Part shown: one piece after another, positions 1 through 9,826 of the stretch
Layout: each line of letters begins with the position of its first letter
Position numbering within the stretch: the stretch's first letter is position 1
Source: Opitutus sp.
GTDB lineage: Bacteria; Verrucomicrobiota; Verrucomicrobiia; Opitutales; Opitutaceae
Length of the DNA: 34,289 bases
Assembly (NCBI GenBank): GCA_025361365.1
Contig: JANYAM010000005.1
Span: 1-34,289 of the forward strand
Direction: 5' to 3'
Program-made: the position numbers and the translations under genes
Notes under the pieces: generated by a model
The model's database searches: none
What the model saw: only the letters and a program-made list of their open reading frames with translations
What the model was told of the DNA's origin: nothing

Positions 1-774
1 CAGCTTCGCCACCATCGCCGGATTACCCGCGGCGTATTGGATGCGCTTCGCTTTGAGCGTGAACTCCGTCATCGGGAACGGCGGGTTCTCGAGGTAGTGA
101 ATCGCGACGCCGGCTTCCTGCAGCAGCGCGCAGGCGGCGGCGATGTCCCACACCTTGTTGTTGTGGTCCACTACCCCGTCGAGCAGGCCGATGGCCGCAT
201 AGGCCAGGTGCAGCGTGCTGCTGCCGAGGCCGCGGATCTTGAAATTCTCGATGAGCTTCTTGCCCTCCATCGCGTAGACTTTCTCCACCGGCGAGTGAAA
301 GCCGACCAAACTGTGGCCATTCGGGGCGTCGCTCCGCGCCGCGGCGCGCTTCTCGCCGTCCCAGACGCCACGCCCGGGGCCACCCTGGATAAGGACGCGC
401 CGCGCCATGTCGTAGATGACACCATAAACCGGCGTGCCGTTCTCGAGCAGCGCGAGCGAGATGGCGCAGTAGATGATGCCGTTGGCGTAATTGTTCGTGC
501 CATCAATCGGGTCGCACACCCAGCAGAAGCGGGACGTCACCGGCACCGGTGTCGCCGTGGGAGTCAGCTCCTCGCTGAAAAACTGGTCGGCGGGAAACGC
601 CTTCGTGATCGCATCCTGCAGGTGCTGCGAGATGGCAATGTCCACCGGCGTCACCTTGGTGCCGTCGTGCTTGATGACCGGCTTGGCGTGGCCGAATTCC
701 CGGTGCATCAGCTCTGTCTCAGCCATGACGGCCTGCTTGGCGACGATGATACGTTGGTCGATCTCAGAGGACAT
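1..774 (-). CDS. suhB: Inositol monophosphatase family protein (SuhB-like), 3' end cut by window edge
   Basis: Mg-dependent sugar/inositol phosphate monophosphatase; the family hydrolyses inositol-1-phosphate and related substrates in the cytoplasm. Translating from ATG at 774 gives 258 codons open to base 1, so the C-terminus is missing. Metal-site motifs are intact: EE at residues 68-69, DPIDGTNNY from residue 88, and WDIAAACALLQEAG from residue 209 (W209, D210). It is a continuous reading frame closed only by the window edge. The start is fixed by the inverted repeat that ends directly before the ATG. It is the last gene of the minus-strand run after dinB. The SuhB name is by family only; a 3'(2'),5'-bisphosphate nucleotidase or histidinol phosphatase of the same fold cannot be excluded. 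Confidence 0.88.
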   Translation of the reverse strand, partial: MSSEIDQRIIVAKQAVMAETELMHREFGHAKPVIKHDGTKVTPVDIAISQHLQDAITKAFPADQFFSEELTPTATPVPVTSRFCWVCDPIDGTNNYANGIIYCAISLALLENGTPVYGVIYDMARRVLIQGGPGRGVWDGEKRAAARSDAPNGHSLVGFHSPVEKVYAMEGKKLIENFKIRGLGSSTLHLAYAAIGLLDGVVDHNNKVWDIAAACALLQEAGVAIHYLENPPFPMTEFTLKAKRIQYAAGNPAMVAKL

Positions 775-856
775 TTAACCACGAAGAACACGAAGCGCAC
801 GAAGACCAAGACAAAGTTTTCCAAAACTTCGTGAGCTTCGTGTTCTTCGTGGTTAA
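775..856. repeat. TTAACCACGAAG-type inverted repeat filling the whole suhB-dinB gap
   Basis: Perfect 22-bp inverted repeat: the left arm 775-796 begins TTAACCACGAAGAACACG and the right arm 835-856 is its exact reverse complement, with a 38-nt loop that holds further degenerate CGAAG units. The dinB stop codon (TAA, 853-855) lies inside the right arm, and the left arm ends one base before the suhB ATG, so the element is the entire intergenic region. A diverged copy lies at 18222-18299 and a half copy near 16905-16924. It may form a terminator or processing hairpin. Confidence 0.9.
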
Positions 857-2046
857 TCCTTCAATTGATGCCCGTGGCGGACCGCGCCCGCCACGCCCTT
901 GGCGTTCAGTTTATCCATGACCGCCGCCAACCGGCGCTTCTTCTCGTCGGTCTGGGTGAACATTTCCAACTGGCTGCCTTTCTCTTCGACGCTGGAAAAC
1001 CGCACGCTGACCAGCCGCAAAGGCCGGCGCTGCGTCCACGCCACTTTCAGCAAAGATTGCACCAGTGGATAAAACGGCGCCTCCAGGTCGGTGGCCTCGG
1101 TCAGGCTCCGGCCGGCCGTGCTGTTTTCCATGCCGGGATAGCGCACCTTCACCGTCATCGTCTTGACGCGCTTCCCGTCGCCCCGGATGGTCGGCATCAG
1201 TTCGTCGATCATCCGCTTGGCGATGCGCTCGATCTCGGCAAAGTCGCTGATGTCCTCGCCGAAGGTCTCCTGCACCGAATAGGACTTGGCGTCCTCGTGG
1301 TCGATGTGCACCGGCCGGTCGTCCTCGCCGCGAGCCGTCCGCAACATTTCCTCCCAGCCGCTGCCGAAGTGGTTCTTCAGGTCACGCTCGCTCAGCGTGA
1401 GCACATCGCTGACGAGCTTGATGCCGGCGGCCGCCAGCCGTTCCTCGCTCTTCTTGCCGACGCCGGGAATGACGCTGATCTTCATCGGCGCCAGGAACGC
1501 CGCTTCCTCCCCCGGTGGCACGATGGTGAAGCCGCGCGGTTTGCGGGCCTTGCTGGCGATAGCCGACACGAGCTTGTTGCTCGCAATGCCGAAGGAAGTC
1601 GGGATCTGCAGGTCGTCCCAGATGCGCTGCTGCAGGGCGCGCACGCGGCGCTCGATCTCAGGCAACGTCTTGAAACCGCAGGGGCCGATGTCGAGATAGC
1701 CCTCGTCCACGGAATTGCGCTGCACGATGGGCGTGAGGGTTTCGCACAGGTCGAACATCTCGCGCGACTTCTTGCTGTAGATGCCGGCGGTGTGGGGGAG
1801 CAGGATCAGGTCGGGACAGACCTTCAGCGCCAGCTTGGTGGGCATCGGCGTGTAGACCCCGCAGGCCCGCGCCTCATAGCTGGCCGAGGAGATGATGCCC
1901 CGCTCGCGGCCGCCCACGGCGCACTTGGTGCCGCGCAACTCCGGCTTCATCGACAGCTCGCACGACACGAAGAACGCGTCGGCGTCGAGGTGAACGATCG
2001 TAGGCAAAGCCGGGGTCGTGACGATGGTGGGGAGGGCGGCGGACAC
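853..2046 (-). CDS. dinB: DNA polymerase IV (Y-family translesion polymerase)
   Basis: Error-prone Y-family DNA polymerase for translesion synthesis, 397 aa from a GTG at 2046. The first catalytic motif is DADAFFVSCE (D21, with Phe25/Phe26 at the steric-gate position). The nucleotide-binding SYEARACGVYTPMP follows near residue 57, then SVDEGYLDI near 112 (D114, E115; Gly replaces the usual Ala after DE). Then come SFGIASNKLVSAIASK, a helix-hairpin-helix VIPGVGKKSEERLAAAGI, and a little-finger domain to the C-terminus. No obvious beta-clamp pentapeptide was confirmed, although LEMF lies near the end. Alternative start: TTG at 2007, which would give MPTIVHLDADAFF, closer to usual family N-termini. 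The stop codon lies within the repeat at 775-856. No LexA-like operator was recognised upstream. Confidence 0.95.
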   Translation of the reverse strand: MSAALPTIVTTPALPTIVHLDADAFFVSCELSMKPELRGTKCAVGGRERGIISSASYEARACGVYTPMPTKLALKVCPDLILLPHTAGIYSKKSREMFDLCETLTPIVQRNSVDEGYLDIGPCGFKTLPEIERRVRALQQRIWDDLQIPTSFGIASNKLVSAIASKARKPRGFTIVPPGEEAAFLAPMKISVIPGVGKKSEERLAAAGIKLVSDVLTLSERDLKNHFGSGWEEMLRTARGEDDRPVHIDHEDAKSYSVQETFGEDISDFAEIERIAKRMIDELMPTIRGDGKRVKTMTVKVRYPGMENSTAGRSLTEATDLEAPFYPLVQSLLKVAWTQRRPLRLVSVRFSSVEEKGSQLEMFTQTDEKKRRLAAVMDKLNAKGVAGAVRHGHQLKD

Positions 2047-2050
2047 GCGC

Positions 2051-2136
2051 CACGGATGGCACGGATGCTCACGGATATCAAGGTAGGGCGAGTCGTCCCC
2101 GCCGAGCCGCGGCTCATCCTGAGGATTCGCCCTACC
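2051..2136. repeat. CACGGAT repeats plus a GTAG-headed palindrome
   Basis: Between dinB and the next gene upstream lie three CACGGAT units (2051-2077) and a GTAG-type inverted pair whose ends are GGTAGGGCG (2082-2090) and CGCCCTACC (2128-2136). Inside, GAGCCGCGGCTC forms a central palindrome. The CACGGAT units also occur at 32858-33043. The GTAG-plus-hairpin architecture matches the other REP-like pairs in the window. Confidence 0.75.
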
Positions 2137-2139
2137 CGC

Positions 2140-2769
2140 TTAAAATCTGAGCTGCGCGAAGCGAAGGTGACCCTTGATATCATCCCCGGCGTGCCGCGCC
2201 ACGAGTTCGCCCAAGACTTCCGGATCCACCGTAGTGGAGGCTACGACCATTTCCTTGCTGTTGACGACGGCCACGCAGATGTCGATCGGCGCGTCCTCGT
2301 CCAAGTCCTTCTGGATATAGACCAGCACGGTTTCCTTGTTATCGGAGACGCCGACCAGGCGGACCCAGCCGCGCTTTTGCATGGCGCGGTCGGTCTCAAC
2401 GAACAATTGCTCCTGGGACCAATTGGCGGCGCCCGCCGAGCTGCGCTCGTAGACCCCGACGCTCGCGTGCCGGACGGCGCGCAGGGCCAGCCGGGCGTCG
2501 GCCACGTCCTTGTCATGGACAAAGCGCAGCCCCTGCCCGATCGCACCCAGTGTGGTCCGGCCGATGCTCATCTGGACCTTGGTGTGCCAGTTGGCGTCGG
2601 TGGCCGCCATGACGTGCTGGCGCAGCACCCGCACGTCACTGTCCAAGGTCAGGTAGCTGAGTGCCACGGCGCCGAGCACCAGGAAGGGCGTGAGGCAGAT
2701 GCCGACACCGAGCAGCACCCACCGCCAGACCTGGCGGCGGGGGGCGGGAGCGGACGGGGCGGGGTTCAT
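2140..2769 (-). CDS. Small membrane-anchored protein, DUF4252-like
   Basis: 209 aa from ATG at 2769. The N-terminus is a Pro/Ala-rich, basic cytoplasmic segment followed by one hydrophobic segment (about residues 17-42, WVLLGVGICLTPFLVLGAVA). The remainder should be periplasmic or exported. The distal half (RGWVRLVGVSDNKETVLVYI, then DICVAVVNSKEMVVASTTVD, then LGELVARHA) has the spacing and hydrophobic pattern of DUF4252 proteins: a W-centred strand, a variable loop, a beta hairpin ending in V/I-x-G/D, and a helix. The next gene upstream, in the same direction, is a clear DUF4252 protein, so this looks like a diverged tandem partner. Function unknown. The stop codon precedes a GTAG repeat by 4 bp. 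Confidence 0.75.
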   Translation of the reverse strand: MNPAPSAPAPRRQVWRWVLLGVGICLTPFLVLGAVALSYLTLDSDVRVLRQHVMAATDANWHTKVQMSIGRTTLGAIGQGLRFVHDKDVADARLALRAVRHASVGVYERSSAGAANWSQEQLFVETDRAMQKRGWVRLVGVSDNKETVLVYIQKDLDEDAPIDICVAVVNSKEMVVASTTVDPEVLGELVARHAGDDIKGHLRFAQLRF

Positions 2770-2783
2770 GGTATTGGGGAGAG

Positions 2784-2870
2784 ACCTGAAACTTGAAACC
2801 TGAGACCTGAGGATGGCTTTAAGCGCGTCGCTCGGATGTTCGGGAATTCAGGTTTCAGCTCTCAGGTTTC
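2784..2870. repeat. Inverted repeat of the TGAAACCTGAG type between two DUF4252-like genes
   Basis: GAAACCTGAG at 2795-2804 pairs with CTCAGGTTTC at 2861-2870, and TGAAACCTGA (2794-2803) also matches TCAGGTTTCA at 2848-2857. Short degenerate CCTGA units recur around both arms, so it is a cluster of small repeats rather than one simple hairpin. It fills most of the gap between 2769 and 2879. Confidence 0.65.
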
Positions 2871-2878
2871 TGAATTGG

Positions 2879-3460
2879 TTAGACTTCCTTCGCCTTCTTC
2901 TTGGCGTCCATCTTCGTGTGAATCTTGCGCAGGGGCTCGATGTCGAACTTGTCGGCGATCGTCGCGAGCTGGTCGGCGTTGATGTTGCCGACGATGTTCA
3001 CGAAAACGGCCTCACCATTGCGGTCGATCACGGTGACGACCAGGCCGTCAATGGACTCCTCGCCGTGCTGCTTGACGTGGATGTCGACGTTGTCGCCGCC
3101 GGCCCCTTCGCGCACGGTGACCATTTTGGTCCAGCCCTGCGTCTCCAGCTTGCGGCGGACGCCCTCGATCTGCTCGGTGGTGGCGGCGCGGTTGGAGTCG
3201 TCGAGGCCGACGACATTGACGCGGATGCTCTTGAGGCCGCGGATGAGCTCGGCGGTTTCGGGCTCCTGCTTGGCCGCGATGCGGGCGGCGAACTTGAGCA
3301 GGGCCGGGGAAAGATTGACCTCGACGAACTTACCCTTGGCGGAGGGCATCAGCTGGCCGATGTCGATGGCGCCGGTTTCAACCTCGGCGGCGGAAGCAAA
3401 CGTGGTCAAAGCCAGCGACAGGGTCGCGGCGACGAAGGCGGAACGGATCAGGTTTTTCAT
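2879..3460 (-). CDS. Exported DUF4252 domain protein
   Basis: 193 aa, ATG at 3460. A Sec signal peptide is clear: MKNLIRSAFVAATLSLALTT followed by FASAAEVE, with probable cleavage after ASA. No lipobox Cys is present, unlike many DUF4252 proteins. The mature part shows the family pattern: an N-terminal amphipathic segment, IRVNVVGLDDSN, EGVRRKLETQGWTKMVTVRE, a beta hairpin (DGLVVTVIDRNGEAVFVNI), VGNINADQLATIADKF, and a Lys-rich tail. The family function is not established; it is a small periplasmic/envelope domain. The gene is the first of the minus run and is divergent from the tgt fusion across a 134-bp gap. Confidence 0.85.
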   Translation of the reverse strand: MKNLIRSAFVAATLSLALTTFASAAEVETGAIDIGQLMPSAKGKFVEVNLSPALLKFAARIAAKQEPETAELIRGLKSIRVNVVGLDDSNRAATTEQIEGVRRKLETQGWTKMVTVREGAGGDNVDIHVKQHGEESIDGLVVTVIDRNGEAVFVNIVGNINADQLATIADKFDIEPLRKIHTKMDAKKKAKEV

Positions 3461-3498
3461 GGCGGATTGGGTTGGGGAGAACGTGACGACTCCCCTAG

Positions 3499-5631
<2,133 letters not shown>

Positions 5632-5635
5632 AATG

Positions 5636-5708
5636 AGTGGGAGGGGCTTTATGCCCCGATGGACTAGCCGCTCCGCGGGCTCCGTCGGGGCATAAAGCCC
5701 CTCCCACT
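5636..5708. repeat. GTGG-headed REP-like pair (bidirectional terminator candidate)
   Basis: Perfect 24-bp inverted repeat: 5636-5659 (AGTGGGAGGGGCTTTATGCC...) and 5685-5708. Each arm has GTGG followed by a small hairpin GGGGC-TTTAT-GCCCC. It lies between the convergent ends of tgt and the beta-propeller gene and could terminate both. A relative with GTAG heads is at 6710-6774. Confidence 0.88.
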
Positions 5709-5725
5709 TACCTCCTCGCTGACGC

Positions 5726-6622
5726 CTATCGGAAGATCTCGCCGTGACTCGGGTCGCCCGGCACATCGAGCACCTGGATCTGGTTGACGGTCTTGAAGTG
5801 CGCGTGGTCGGCGAAGGCCCAGACCAGCTTGCCCGTCGCATCCAGTTCGAAGAATTGCGGCTGTTCCCCGATATGGCCGTGTCCAAGATAATTGCAGTAG
5901 ATCGTGCTGCCGCCGGGCAGGCGCTGGAAGCCCGTCATCAGCCGCAGCGGATTGCCGGGCAGATCATTCTCACCCAGTTCCCAGACCACCTTGAGATCGG
6001 CGTCGAGTTCCTGGACCTTGTGTCCCTCGCCGAGCGCGAGCAGCAGGTGGCCGTTGGGCAGGCGCAACGCCATGTGCACGTCGCCCGGCACGGGAATGCG
6101 GCGCAGCGTTTTGCCGTCGCCGGCGAGCTCCTCAACCACGTGCTCGCCCTTGCGTGAAACGAAATAGTGCCCGTCCATCGTCTTGCGCACGCCGCGGAAC
6201 TGGTCGTGCACCTTCACCGTGGCCGGCGGCGGCGTCAGCTTGATCTCCTTCGCGATGTTGCCCATCCGGTCGACCTCGATGAGCCGGCACGGGCCGTTCT
6301 CCACGATCAGGACGTTGCCGTCGGGGAGCGGCTGGCAGGAATGCACCTCGGTGTCTGGCGCCGCCGTGTATTCCCAGATGGTCCGCCCCTCCCGGGTTTT
6401 CTCCATCGCGCCGTGGGTGTGGCAGAACAACAGGTGCCCGTCGCGCAGCACCCAGCAGTCCTGCGGATGCTGGCAGGCGAACTCCCACTCAATTTTACCG
6501 TCAGCGGAAACAACGGCCACTTTGTTGCCGGCGGAATCGGTGCAGAAAAACGGATGCGCCGCAAAGGCCGGGGACAACCCAGCCAGCAAGAATCCTGACC
6601 AAACAAAAAAGCGTTTGCTCAT
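5726..6622 (-). CDS. Exported PQQ-like beta-propeller protein
   Basis: 298 aa from ATG at 6622 (MSKRFFVWSGFLLAGLSPAFA, then AHPFFCTD), a typical Sec signal peptide. A longer in-frame ORF upstream to 6745 runs through the REP-like element and is rejected as the coding start. The mature protein is built of repeated blade-like units with G-x-x-x-W-E and D-G-x-x-L/F motifs: ADGKIEWEF, DGHLLFCHTHG, REGRTIWEYTA, PDGNVLIVENG, MDGHYFVSRKG, PNGHLLLALGEG, DLKVVWELGEN and TGKLVWAFAD. This resembles PQQ-repeat/arylsulfotransferase-like propellers common in Verrucomicrobia and Planctomycetes. No catalytic residues could be assigned; a binding or scaffold role is possible. It is followed on the same strand by the convergent junction with tgt. 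Confidence 0.8.
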   Translation of the reverse strand: MSKRFFVWSGFLLAGLSPAFAAHPFFCTDSAGNKVAVVSADGKIEWEFACQHPQDCWVLRDGHLLFCHTHGAMEKTREGRTIWEYTAAPDTEVHSCQPLPDGNVLIVENGPCRLIEVDRMGNIAKEIKLTPPPATVKVHDQFRGVRKTMDGHYFVSRKGEHVVEELAGDGKTLRRIPVPGDVHMALRLPNGHLLLALGEGHKVQELDADLKVVWELGENDLPGNPLRLMTGFQRLPGGSTIYCNYLGHGHIGEQPQFFELDATGKLVWAFADHAHFKTVNQIQVLDVPGDPSHGEIFR

Positions 6623-6709
6623 GGGGAACGTGGGGTTGAATGGCAGCCTGTGCCCTGCCCCGTCCGCGACAACATCAGGAAATTCTTCCAGTCCTAAAAC
6701 TGTAGGAAG

Positions 6710-6774
6710 GGCTTTACGCCCCCATTCTCTCGCCGAGCATACCATCCCATCGGGGCATAAAGCCCCTCCTACAG
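6710..6774. repeat. GTAG-headed REP-like pair of the GGGGCTTTATGCCCC family
   Basis: The left unit begins CTGTAGGAAGGGCTTTACG at 6710, and the right unit, inverted, ends AAAGCCCCTCCTACAG at 6774. Its right half is close to the perfect pair at 5636-5708, the left half has diverged. It lies between uvrA (whose stop is at 6796) and the start of the downstream beta-propeller gene. Confidence 0.85.
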
Positions 6775-6795
6775 CTGAACCAAGCGCCTTTGTCT

Positions 6796-9630
6796 TTACT
6801 CCAACGCCTTCCCCGTCAGCGACCGCGGCGTCTTCACCAAACCTTCCACCGGCCCGGCATACACGACCTCGCCGCCGTCCGGCCCGCCGCCCGGACCGAG
6901 GTCGATGACCCAGTCGGCCAGCCGGATGACGTCGAGGTTATGCTCGATGACGACCAGCGTGTTGCCGGCATCGCGCAACTTGAAGAGCAGGTCCATCAAG
7001 CGCTGGATGTCGGTCCAGTGCAGGCCTGTGGTCGGTTCGTCGAGAATGTAGAGCGTGGTGCCCTGCTCGCGCTTGCTGAGCTCGAGCGAGAGCTTGATGC
7101 GCTGGGCCTCGCCACCGGACAGCGTCGTGGCCGACTGACCCAGCTGCAGGTAACCGAGGCCGACCGCGTCGAGCGTCGCCAGCTTCTCCATGATGCGCGG
7201 CACCAAACGGAACAGCGTCATCGCCTCCGCCACCGTCATCGCCAGCACGTCGGCGATGCTCTTGCCATGGAAGCGCACCTCCAGCGTCTCGCGGTTGAAG
7301 CGCCGGCCGTCGCAGCTCGGGCATGGGGCGTAGGCGTCAGCCATGAACTGCATGTCCAACTTGATCTGGCCGTCGCCCTGGCAGCGCTCGCAGCGGCCGC
7401 CGCGGACATTGAAGCTGAAACGGTTCGCCTTGTAGCCGCGCACCTTGGCCAGCGGCAGCTTCGCAAAGAGATCGCGCAACAGGTCGAGCAGGCCGACATA
7501 GCTCGCCGGGTTGGAGCGCGGGCTGCGACCGATGGGCTCCTGGTCCACCACCACGGCTTTTTCAAAGTGCTCGAGCCCGGTCAGGCCGCGATGGCGGCCG
7601 GGCAGCATCTTCGCGCCGTTGAGCTTCCGCGCGGCGGCGGTGGCGAGAATATCGTTCACGAGGGAACTCTTGCCGGAGCCGGACACGCCCGTGACGCATG
7701 TCAATAGGCCGACGGGAAACTTCGCCTCGACGTTCTTCAGGTTGTGCTCCGTCGCGCCCTTGACCGTCAGCCAGCGATCGTCGGGCGGCTTGGTCTTGCC
7801 GTCCTTCACGACGCCGAGCTGGCCGGCCAGATAGGCTCCGGTGCGCGAGGCCGACGCGGGCAGCTTCGCGCAATCCGCCGGAGAACCTTGGAAAAGAATC
7901 TGCCCGCCCTCGGTGCCCGCGCCGGGTCCGAGTTCGATCAACTCGTCGGCGATGCGGATCGTGTCGGCATCGTGCTCGACGACCAGCACCGTGTTACCAC
8001 GATCGCGCAGTTCGCGCAGCGTGGCCAGCAACCTCCGGTTGTCGTGGGCGTGCAGACCGATGCTCGGCTCGTCCAGCACGTAGATGACGCCCACCAGCCC
8101 CATGCCGAGCTGCGTCGCCAGCCGGACGCGTTGCGCCTCGCCACCGGACAGCGTGGGATATTCGCGATCGAGCGTCAGGTAGCCAAGGCCGGTTTCGTTC
8201 AGGAAATGCAACCGCTGCGTCACGCCGTCTAGCACCTCGCGCACCGCGTCGGTCACCGGCAGCACGGATCGCAGGCCCGCCGCGAACTCCAGCGCGTGGC
8301 GGATATCCGATGCGGTGAACTCCGCGAAATTCTTTTCGCTCACTTTCACCGCGAGACTGCGCGGGTTGAGCCGCAGGCCGTGGCAGGTCGGACATTCGCC
8401 ACTCGTCATGAAAGTCGCAAGGCGCGCGCGGTAGCCGTCGCTGCGCGATTCGCGGCGCCCGGCTTCGAGCAGCGCGATCACACCCGGGAACGGCTTGGAC
8501 TCGGCTTTCTGCGTGCGCCGTATCCGGAAACTGAACAGCCGCTCGCCGGCGCCGTGCAGCAACGTGTGCCGGATTTCCGTGGGCAGATCCTGCCACGGTG
8601 TCTCGGGGTCGTAGGGCAGCTGTTCGGCGAGCTGCTTCAGGATGGAGCTGTGGCGGATGATCAGGTTCCGGCCGCCGATCCGCCAGGGCTTGATGGCGCC
8701 CTCGCGCACGGATTTCTCCGGCTTCGGCACGATCAGCTCCTCGCTGAATGTCATCTGCCGGCCGAGCCCGCCGCAGGTCTCGCAGGCGCCCTCGGCGTGG
8801 TTGAAGGAGAAATGCCGCGGCGTGAGCGGCTCGAAGACGTCGCCGCAAATGGCGCAGCTCAGGCTCTGGCTGAGGTTGATCTCGCGCCACGGCGCGTCGG
8901 GGCCCTTTTGCGCCAGCACGAGGGCGCGGTTGCCGCCCTCGCGGAAAGCCAGCTCGAGCGAGTCGGCCAGCCGGCTGCGCTGCTCGGCGGTGACCTGCAC
9001 GCGGTCGATGACGATCTCGACCACCAGCTCGTCCGCGCCGTTGGGCACGAGGCGCGGTTCGTCGAGGGACTTGATTTCGCCGGCGAGGCGCACGCGCTGG
9101 AAGCCCCGCTGGCGGAGCCGCGGCAGTTCGTCGCGCAGGACGGACGGCTTAGCCGTCATCCACGGCGCGAGGATGATGGCGCGTTCGCCGGGGGCGTCGC
9201 GGAAAAGCTGGTTGAGGCAGTCGTCGAGCGAGCGTTTCTCGACGCGGCCGCCGTCCTTCGGGCAGCGCTGCTCGCCGCAGAGCGCCCAGAGCAGCCGCGC
9301 GTAATCGGCCACCTCGGTCACGGTGGCCACGGTGCTGCGGGGCGAACCGCCGCCAGTGCGCTGCTCGATGGCGAGCACGGGCGACAGGCCGTGGATGAAA
9401 TCGACATCGGGCCGCTTGAGTTGCTCGAGGACCTGGCGCGCCGAGGCGGAGAGGCTCTCCATGTATTTGCGGTAGCCCTCGGCGTAGATCGTGTCGAAGG
9501 CCAGCGACGACTTGCCCGAGCCGCTCGGCCCGGTGAGCACGACGAGTTTGCCCCGCGGGATGCGCAGCTCCAGGTTCCGGAGGTTGTGTTCCCGGGCTCC
9601 CTTGATGTGGAGATGTGACGCGGCGTCCAT
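6796..9630 (-). CDS. uvrA: Excinuclease ABC subunit A
   Basis: Damage-recognition ATPase of nucleotide excision repair, forming UvrA2UvrB. 944 aa from ATG 9630; a TTG at 9666 would extend it by 12 residues, but family N-termini match the ATG ([20 protein letters not shown]). Two ABC ATPase halves are present. The first has Walker [10 protein letters not shown] near 34 and signature [15 protein letters not shown] with Walker [14 protein letters not shown]. The second has GVSGSGKSS near 648 and [15 protein letters not shown] with [13 protein letters not shown]. The UvrB-binding region is present ([18 protein letters not shown]...SLDEP), so this is a UvrA1-type protein. Zinc modules CAICGD...CETCGG (about 257-290) and CERCQGDG...CPSCDGRRF (about 746-780) are intact. 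The segment that often reads CPxCG near residue 105 is CPKDGG here. Divergent from the DUF1302 gene. Confidence 0.97.
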   Translation of the reverse strand: MDAASHLHIKGAREHNLRNLELRIPRGKLVVLTGPSGSGKSSLAFDTIYAEGYRKYMESLSASARQVLEQLKRPDVDFIHGLSPVLAIEQRTGGGSPRSTVATVTEVADYARLLWALCGEQRCPKDGGRVEKRSLDDCLNQLFRDAPGERAIILAPWMTAKPSVLRDELPRLRQRGFQRVRLAGEIKSLDEPRLVPNGADELVVEIVIDRVQVTAEQRSRLADSLELAFREGGNRALVLAQKGPDAPWREINLSQSLSCAICGDVFEPLTPRHFSFNHAEGACETCGGLGRQMTFSEELIVPKPEKSVREGAIKPWRIGGRNLIIRHSSILKQLAEQLPYDPETPWQDLPTEIRHTLLHGAGERLFSFRIRRTQKAESKPFPGVIALLEAGRRESRSDGYRARLATFMTSGECPTCHGLRLNPRSLAVKVSEKNFAEFTASDIRHALEFAAGLRSVLPVTDAVREVLDGVTQRLHFLNETGLGYLTLDREYPTLSGGEAQRVRLATQLGMGLVGVIYVLDEPSIGLHAHDNRRLLATLRELRDRGNTVLVVEHDADTIRIADELIELGPGAGTEGGQILFQGSPADCAKLPASASRTGAYLAGQLGVVKDGKTKPPDDRWLTVKGATEHNLKNVEAKFPVGLLTCVTGVSGSGKSSLVNDILATAAARKLNGAKMLPGRHRGLTGLEHFEKAVVVDQEPIGRSPRSNPASYVGLLDLLRDLFAKLPLAKVRGYKANRFSFNVRGGRCERCQGDGQIKLDMQFMADAYAPCPSCDGRRFNRETLEVRFHGKSIADVLAMTVAEAMTLFRLVPRIMEKLATLDAVGLGYLQLGQSATTLSGGEAQRIKLSLELSKREQGTTLYILDEPTTGLHWTDIQRLMDLLFKLRDAGNTLVVIEHNLDVIRLADWVIDLGPGGGPDGGEVVYAGPVEGLVKTPRSLTGKALE

Positions 9631-9793
9631 GACCACCCAAGGTTGCCGCTTTAGGGCGGGCGTCAAAAGGCTAATGCGAAAAGAAAGCCGCTGCCTGACT
9701 GCGGTTTAGCACTTGAAGTTGCCGGGGAAACCCAGCTTCATGGCCGCCAGTAAATCCCCAAGCCACCGGGCTTGTTCCCTACCCCACTAACCC

Positions 9794-9809
9794 CGCCTCT
9801 TGTGAGGCG
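9794..9809 (+). promoter_or_regulatory. Short leader hairpin upstream of the envelope cluster
   Basis: CGCCTC-TTGT-GAGGCG forms a 6-bp stem with a 4-nt loop, ending 17 nt before the ATG at 9827. There is no T-tract, so it is not a classical terminator. It could stabilise the mRNA 5' end or be incidental. The 196-bp divergent gap between uvrA and this gene must hold both promoters, but I could not identify convincing -35/-10 pairs. Confidence 0.35.
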
Positions 9810-9826
9810 TATTGCGCCATCCGTCT

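Noticed and set aside
865-2796. 643-codon plus-strand frame opposite dinB and the DUF4252-like gene
   Set aside because: It spans two well-supported minus-strand genes and a repeat-filled gap.
9631-9826. Sigma70 promoters for uvrA and the DUF1302 gene
   Set aside because: No -35/-10 pair with acceptable spacing was convincing in this GC-rich gap.
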